From Motacilla alba alba (Eukaryota > Chordata > Aves > Passeriformes > Motacillidae): 64,000 nucleotides of DNA. Under the pieces are notes generated by a model. That model was given only the letters and a program-made list of their open reading frames with translations. It was not told where the DNA came from and did no database searches. A program made the position numbers and the translations under genes. This document shows, in pieces, positions 14,901 to 23,900 of the stretch (the first letter of the stretch is position 1; the number at the start of each line of letters is the position of its first letter). The stretch covers positions 1,426,001-1,490,000 of the forward strand of contig NC_052021.1 of assembly GCF_015832195.1 (NCBI RefSeq), read 5' to 3'.

Positions 14901-17900
14901 GGGACTTTTCCTGTTACTGGTGGTCCCTGTACCCAGCTGCCCATTGCCTCCCAGTCCAAAAGAGTAAATTCTTCCAGAAGAAGGGACAAATGCAGTGGTG
15001 TGCTGCCTAGGGCAAAGAGAATTCAGTAACACAAACCTAAGCACTGGAACAAGCTTTGTGCAGGCCTGGCCAGGACTTGTGCTAAGCAGTGTGTGAAAGG
15101 TCCTGTCCTGCCCAACACTCCACTGCTCTCCTGCAATGCCCTGCCACTGGCAATATTCCATTTACACTCCAACAGGCAATCCTCCTTTTCTATGGAAAGG
15201 TTCCCAGAATGGAGCTGCCAGTGCTTAGCCCCTGTCTGACCTTTAGAGCATATCAGAAATGAATGTCCACAGACTGCCTGCACCTCCTTTCCCTTCCCAT
15301 CCTGCTCAACTCCAGATGCCCCCTCTCCTATCACAGGCCCGTGGAGAACCAGCTGGGAACTTGTGTAAACTATTTTGCACTTTCCCAAACACATTTGTTC
15401 TTCAACAGGAAATGAAGAGACAGCAACAAACTCTCACACCTCACACTATTGTTCACACTACCAGCTTAGAAAATCACAGCCTCTCAAATATTGTACTTCC
15501 TTTAGCTCCTCCATGAATGCTTTTAGAATCCCCAAAACATCACTAAATATCTTTCGTTAGGGTTATTTTGTCTTCCCTGACCACAAAGGGTAAGAAAACA
15601 CCCACTTCATATTGCAATAGATACAAAGTTTCATACAAAACAAGTTATGTGTAAGAGTCACAGGGTTAGCACAGAATAGACCTTACCTGCCACAGGTGAT
15701 TTGTGTGACAACGCTTCCCATAAGCTCAAAAACTTTCCTTGGATTTATCTCATGGCTGGTAGAGTTATGACCCAACTGACCATAGCCTCCAGCTCCAAAT
15801 GTAAAAACCCCACCTTCCTAAACAAATAAATTTTTTACATTAAGGTGATCATATATCTCAGAACAAGAAACTTCACAGAAATAGGGGTTTAATAAATCTC
15901 TTCTGGTGATCTTGGCATTGCAGGGAAAGGACAGAAAAAATACAAGGCACAACAGGGTCCTGAGACACAGAAGAATTGCAAGTTAACTGGAGTTATGAAA
16001 ACGCGGCACAGCTATGAAATATTAACTCACTTATGTTAAATCAGACTCATCTAATTTCCTTATTATCATACAACAGTCCTGCCATTAACTTGTGTCATTT
16101 ATAGATCCTAATCCCCATTTTGCCTTCTTTCCAGTTCTCTTGATGAACTTCACCCATATATAAACTCCCACTATTAAAAAGTGTACTTCAGCTTCAAAAC
16201 TCTGAATACAAATTTTGGAGTGATTAGCAAGCAGGAAGCTGCCCTGCATAGCAGATGATACAGTACGACTGAAACAGCCTCATATTTGAAAGCATAAGAA
16301 ACCAGAAATTTCAACATTGTTGTAAGGCAAGTGATTTTTAAGAGTTTTTGATTAATCAAGAAATTAACCAACGCCTTTAATGTTTAAACAGAAAACATTT
16401 TCTGAAGTTATACACCTTACCTCACAACAACTTTGAAACTTGTCATTTTCAGATGCTTTGAAATTGTGACAATGTTTCTTTCAACTGTACTCTGCATCAG
16501 CCAGGCCCTCAGCTGGAAACCACCACCAGAACTGCAGCATCCACTGAGAAAACCCAACAGCCCCAGTGACTGAGTCAGGATAGCAAACACTGCCAGGTTC
16601 TTCTGAACTTCAGAAGGACTTGGAGAATGCTCTCACACACACACAGAGTACTGACTACAAAAGGTGTGTCAGCCCCTGGCTCTGCAGGGGACAGTGGAGC
16701 CATACACATGGGTGGCAATCTCTACAAACACTCACAGTACATTCAGTATCTCAACCCAGCCCATCAGCTTTAAAGTAAGTTTGAAGTTAACTTCTATGCA
16801 TGAAAAAGGAAAATAAGCATTTAGAATGAAAGATTTCTTGTATTTGATGATTTTTCCCAAGTATTTAACCGTTCTTCCAATCTTTCCTCAACTTAATCCC
16901 ATAAATTTACAAGAAATTTTATTTAGAATTTAGTTTATTTTTTCCTGTTCAGGTAGCATCTTCTTCTGGAAATATTAAAAAATTGGAACATAGATATATT
17001 TTTAAGTTCTGTACCTTCGTAAGGGCAGCAGTATGATCTTCTCCACAACATATATGAACAACCTTCTGACTTCTCAGAGACTTCAGCAGTGTTGGAACAT
17101 ACCTGTCTGAAAAGTTTAATAGAGAAAGGTCACTTATTTTGACAAGAAAAATCAAAACCCAAACAGCTTTGCTTATTTATTCTAATTTGGTTCTAGTCAA
17201 GCAAGCAGTTTAAATTTGTTAGCATAACACAATCACCATCACTCGAGTTTATGGATCCTGGAGGTGAAGTGTTACTACAAAAAAGCCAGGGACTACAACA
17301 CTGAAAAAGTTTGTAGCCCATGCCCTCATTTCCACTAGCACAGGATCATGTGTCAATACAGAGACCACTAAATATGGAACTCTACATTAGACCTAGCACT
17401 GGCCATGAGAAAAGAAAATAAATGATCAATTTTTTCTGTGTTTTAAAGGAATTGTTTATGTGTTTCACGTTTTTAAAATGTTCCTGTAAGTTGGTATTGA
17501 TACCTTTTCCTTGGTCCTAAAAACTGAGAGCCAGACACAGTTAAGGGTTAAGGGGTTTTTACCTCAGTATTTAATTAGGATCCTTACTGTACCCCACCTG
17601 GCCAAGGTGGACCGTGCTGCAACGCACACACACAGGTGACCCCGTACGCCATTCACAGACCTTACATATTAGCATCTCTAACAAGGATGCCCCAATGGGA
17701 GGCCTGGATGAAGGGTGTGATATTCCCCCATCTGTGGAATTCTACTCTGCATGGGCCAAATCTCTATTTTATAGGGTGTGTTCTAGAGGAGACCTTGGTT
17801 TCCCAAGATAGTGCAGGGTCTTCCAGCCTCCTGCTACGAGGCCTTTGGGATGTTTGGCCTCCTGGCCTGACACTATACCAGGACTATGCCAAGTTATCAG

Positions 17901-20900
17901 GCTTAAGGAATGCTAAGAACACTGAGGATACATGGAAGGTATATAAAAGAAAAGGCAAAAAATCATCTTGGTATCAGTGTAGTTTGGCTTCTTTGGAAGT
18001 CTATTTACACCCACAGTTTAATGTTACTGATTGCACGATAGAATGGAGCACTGAACAAACAGGAAGCAAATGTAACTTCCCTCCATCGCTAGGACAAGTC
18101 AACTTTGTCAACTTTGCACAAAAGCAGTTCTTTAAAACATTAGTGCTAATGTCTTAAAACCTGCCAGGCATGCTAACGTGTCTGCAAGAAAGCCTATGTA
18201 GACATCTAAAAGGGATTTTATTGAGAAGTGATGCTACATAAAAACCTAGGGTTATACATATTCCAAAGAATATGCAGGAGCAACTGAAGTCTCCCATGAT
18301 TTCTGAAAAATAATTGTAATCTTCTTATTACACGAATGTGGCAATTTTTACGGCACTCAGATGAGTATTTTATTTACAACCCATTTTCTCCATTTTAAAT
18401 GGTCTTGACAACAATGAACCAGTAGAAAAGCTGAACTCATGAAACCATCTATAGATTATCCATTACCAAACTGTGTATTACAGGACCCTGACAGCAAACA
18501 CTGCCATCCTGAAGCCCTGTGAGCACATACTGTGCATATTGTAACACAATACAACCAAAAAAGAAAGAATTTTTTGTGTAACTAACCACTTGCTAAAAAT
18601 CACTGAGGGTCATCCGCTTAGCAGAGGAAATTTTGGAAATGGTTAGCCAAAAATTGTGAATGATTACCAAAAGTGGCCTGAAAAAGGAATGTAAAAGTAA
18701 ATGGCAGCAAAATATGAAGATGGCCTAAATGTGACTACTAAGGACAACCAATTAGTTATGAAAGATTACTGCCTTTGCCGAGCAATTTCATCCACACAAA
18801 ATTCAGTTCAAACTGTGACTACTGCACAGCATTTCAATTCAATCCCATTAAGTCACAGGAAGATGTCAAACAGGGAAAGAATACAAGTGAAACAGGCAAG
18901 AACTTCAACAGAACACTGTCAGCATTCTCACTACACAACAGCCGAGGAAAACACCTCTGTGCCTTCCTCGTGCCATCTCACGTGGTGCTGGCACACTCCA
19001 GCAAGGAGTGAACAAGGTTTGTTGTGTCTGCTCCTTTCCCAGGAACACTGCTCTCCTCAGATTCACACCCCAAACCCTCCTGAAGCAATGCTTACTTACC
19101 ATTATCATCATTAAGACCCAGCTGCCCAAATTTGTTGCGTCCCCATCCGAAGATGGCTCCAGAAAGAGTTAGTACAAAACTATGAGCTCCTCCTGCTGCA
19201 ATCTGTGCAAAAGGGATTCCCAGCAGAGATTTAATCATTTGTGGTGAGGTTTGTTTTTTATACTCATAACCTAAGCCCAGCTGGCCATATTTGTTTTGTC
19301 CCCAGGAAAACACTTCACTTCCTGTTTGAAGGGAAAAAAACCAACCAAGAAATACAATTAATATAGTTTAATAATACAATGTTTATCCACTGTACAAACA
19401 GCTAAAAGTTAGACTGTCACCCTTCAAAAACTTTTGAGTTTGAAAATGCATAGAAATTACTGACTTCTGAAGCTAAGCATTCTTGTGTAATTTGCAGGCA
19501 TTCAACTCAAGCATTTAATCAGACTGGAAGTATTTAAATTGCATTCAAACCCCTCCAAACTGCTCTTAACATTCCTGTTTCAACAGCGCTAGAGCAACTA
19601 AGTTTGGTCATTACAAAGCAAGACACTGCTCAATGGGAAGTTCCCCTACTGCACAGATGTTTATGCAGACATCTGCTGAAGCTGCACCTTGGACATGGAA
19701 AATTTTCCTATTTCCAATCAAAAGCCTCATTTAAGGTTTTCTAAGGTAAGATACTTAAATTTTGACAGACAGTTTAAGAGATGTATATTTTAAAATACTG
19801 TCTTCATTACATGATCACTGAAGCACAAAGTTTATAACCGATAACTTACAAAGAAAAAAAATCTTAAAGAATGAGAATCAAAGACCCATTGATGTTAAGA
19901 CTGCTTCTAAAATAAAATATTCTCTTGAACAACCAACATTTTGCCAAGGTATTTACTATCCTAAAGATCAACATCCAAATATAAAATAATTTACTTTTGC
20001 TGACATTCCATATTTTCAAGAGCAATGTTATCTTCAAAATGCTTCCTATGTGTCACCCATCTCCACCTTTCCAGTAACAGTTTTATCAAGATGGGGAAAC
20101 AATGAAACCCATCCCCTGGAGTACTGGTCTCAGATTTTAATTATTTATATTAACAACTAAACCCCAAAAACCCTACAGCACACATCAAGAACAGAAAAAG
20201 AGCCGCAAATCCATGGCCTGGCAATAAAAAAGTGATGCTGTACTTGAAGCCTGTAACTATTTAAAACGCTGAGTGAATTTCAAATCACAAATTCCTGTGA
20301 CATTCTTGCACCTTTGACCAACAGAACACCTGACAACACAACTCTGCTACTCGCTGCTTTCTGCTGCAGATGTTAACTCAGGCAAAGGGTTACTCCTAAA
20401 ACTCTGCCTGCCCTGAAACAAAGGCACTTCCTTGGGTTATAATGATAATTACACCTGGGAATACATAATGGCACAGGAAATGCTCAATATGAGCCCATGA
20501 AGAGTCACATACAGAACCCAGGCATATATAACCAGTATAAACAACTGGATTTAAAGAAAAAAAAAATCATTCAGCGTACAATGAACTCCTGCCTCCCCAT
20601 GGTTATTTGGTTCATATTTTAAACACACACTGTTAAGAAACATTGACAAACTACAAACTTTCTGGAATTTTGTTCTGAGTTGGGAAGTTCCCATTAGCCC
20701 TTTTCAGCAGCCACTTCTTGCAAGTGGAAGTTTTGGCCACAATTCTCCTATCTCGTGATGAGTCAAGCAACAAGCAAATTGAAATTCATTTCTGTTTCTA
20801 GAGAGCTGCACTAACCAGACATGCAGTACAAGTGAGGCCAACTAAGTATGTGCTCACAGCCCCAGCAAAAATTTGAAGACAGGTATTTAAACTTTCAAAA

Positions 20901-23900
20901 GGTGGCTTGTATGTGATATGGCATTTCAACTATGGAAGCACCAAAAACCAGAGGCTTTGCCATAATAAAGCACACAAGAAAGTCACTCCTGCCAGCCTCA
21001 GTAACCTGAGGTTACAGGTTAAAACAGACCAGTGTGCCAACAGGATGAGAAAGATCTGGGACCAAGAAAAAGAAACAAAATTCAAAAGGAATTCATATGA
21101 GAGCCAGATGATGAGAAAAAACCAACACAAACACATCCTGAAGAACTAAAAGCACAACTCAACATCCATCTGTACATTGGTTTTTCAAATTCAAGCTTCC
21201 ATCATTAAATTACACAGCCCCTACCAACCTGAAATCCCATCTGTGCTAAGTGGTAGCATGTTTAATTAAAAAAAAAAAGACAGATCTTGAAAACTTTGAA
21301 CTCCCTACTATGAAATTACACAAAACTTCAGGAGGATTCGGCTTACCTTTTGAGAGTGCTAGCGAGTGATAATAACCACAAGCAACTTGGACAATCTGGA
21401 TCTCTGATAAGCTTTTAATATTTCTATTGGGGTAAGAAAACAGAGAAATAATTAAGCTACCAGATCATAGTAGGAAATAAAGGGTAATATACAAAGTGTG
21501 AATCCTTTTTACTGAAGTATACTAAACATCCCAACTTTAATTAGACGTTATTTAGTAAAATCTGAAGACAAAACTGCTTTTTCTTCTAAACCTTCTAAGG
21601 TTAGGTTCTGTCTTATTTTCAAATAGATCAAGTCTGTAAAAGTCCACAATGAAGAATTAGGAAGGTTCATGTGCTGGGAAGGCGATCTCACACAGCTGAA
21701 TGGAGGAATGAATACAGAATACAAGAAGAACCTCATTCTTACTTTCCAGTTTCCACAACTTCAGTTTACAGACCTAATACATATTGCACAATATTATAAA
21801 GAAGTTGCAAATACATGCACATGTGCACTAAAACTTACAATGCTTTCAACTTGGGATAAGAAAAATGTTTCTAAAGGGCCTGTGAGCTTTTAAATTTGAT
21901 GCAGATAGAAGATTTTTAATATTATAGTCATGAATTACTAAGGTTCCAAGGAATTGTTATTTTTGTGTGTGGACTTCAGGTAGCTGGAATGCTTATGGCA
22001 TTCTGAAAACAACCCCAGCCAACATGAATTTTTTTTAAGTAGAAGGTGTATTATTCAATCACAGCTGAAAAGCTTTGAGGTGAAAACTGAAGTATAAGGA
22101 TAGGACAGCAAAGTAAATGTACCTTCTTCAAATTGAAAGTTTAACACTCTATTTCTCTTTAACTTCTCTTAAATGGCATTCATACACTTAAAATCCCATC
22201 CTACTTTTCCAACGTAAGTCTCATTGTTAGGGGAGGACTATTAAAAAAGCCAACAAACAAAAACGCGCCAAAAAGCAACAAACCAAACCAAGCACACCTG
22301 TAACACATTTCTCACGAGACTTCCTGAGAACAGAAACTGTCTACACACAGCATCCAAGTGTCATAGCTAATATACATTTTCTATATCTATATGGCTTTAC
22401 CTGTAACAACAGAATAGCTTAACCAAGGTGATTTAAGCACATTATTTTTAAAAAAAGGCAACTTATAATGTACTATTTTTAACCTGGGCACTCTGACGCA
22501 TTCCTCTGTTCCTGGCAAGCCAAGCTGTCCATCAGTAGCCAGACCCCAAGCATATACCTGACCTTTGTCATTTAATGCAAGAGTGTGGGCTTCTCCACAT
22601 GACACAGCTACAATATTTTGGGCATCCAGTGCACCGACATGCTCTAAAATAATGAATAAATAAAATTAGTTGGTTAAAAAAAAAAAAAGCTACTAACAAG
22701 CTAGGCTTGCTCCAAACAGTTTACACAGTACTAAGACATCAACTAAGCCCATAAGTTCTGCTGAAACACCCTTTATTTAAAATTATAAACATGCAATTCT
22801 AGGAGAAATTAGTTAAATTCGACACCCTGAAGTAAACAAGTAATGACTGTTTCCAGAGCAATACAGAGACGTGCACAAAACCTGCACCTTGATCCTAAAG
22901 GATCCTTCTAATCTTGCCATCTGAAAATGAGTGCAGAAACTCAATTAACAGTAAGGTCAGATAGATTACTGTCAAATGACTACACGTGTAGACATTATGT
23001 AAGAGGAAAACATTCCACCACAGCAAATTAAATTCACCTATTCACTATTAAGAAAGAGCCTGCAAAACAAGGCAGGGCAAATTACAGACTAAAGCTACTG
23101 ATTTTGCAATGAGCTACACAATGTCTTCTTTATAATGCAAAATACTGTTAGAAACAGATCCTAAAGAGTAATTTTTCTAGACATACAGTGACACCTCTGA
23201 AAAGCACACACTAAAATATCTCTGATTTTTTTCCAGTAACCTGCATCAATACATTTGGGAACACTCAAACCTTGGTTTTGGGCTTATGATTTGTGATCAG
23301 AATAATATTTCAATTCCAGCAGTAAGTAAAGCAGAGAAATATCATCAGGGCCTGTCATTAAGGCTGGAATTTTTAATAGTTCCCTTAAATAAGGGACTGC
23401 TTGGACATTTTACTCCCAGTTTTCAAACACAAATTCTATTCCAGCCTAAGAATGGCACACCACTGAAAAAGCCTGTGTATTGTCAATGTTAGGGGCACTC
23501 TAAACACAGCCTAGCCCAGCCCAAGTCAGCGTCACAACAGCAGCTCACATTATCTGCAGCATGACAGGCACTCAGCTTCCAAAATAAACTAACACAGGCA
23601 GCAGATATAAGTTCTTTTTTATTACATCCAGCTGGTCTGACTAAAGAGGTTACCACCCCAATTCACCCATCAGAGCCTCCCACAGCTCTGCCAGTGGGAG
23701 AGGTCATGGAAGCACTTTCCAGCTCGGGCACCAGCACACAGATTAGCTCAGGCAATCTCCCCCAGCTGCTGAACCAGCCAGCCTGACTGCCTAAAATGGA
23801 TTAAGGAACAGCCATGCAGTAGTGCCTATGGCAAGCAGAGCTCTAGAAGGAGGAAAGAAGAAAGGCAGTAGGGACAAGGAGGTAGCAAAGACACACAGTC

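Larger units (their letters stand above)
14487..17014 (-). other. HERC4 introns 6 to 8
   Basis: Introns lie at 14,487-14,845, 15,007-15,686 and 15,818-17,014. Only a short CA run near 16,635 was noticed. Confidence 0.7.

Noticed and set aside
17636..18157. Plus-strand open frame of 173 codons
   Set aside because: It runs antisense through the probable LTR, which reads on the minus strand. It matches no retroviral protein type that I recognise.
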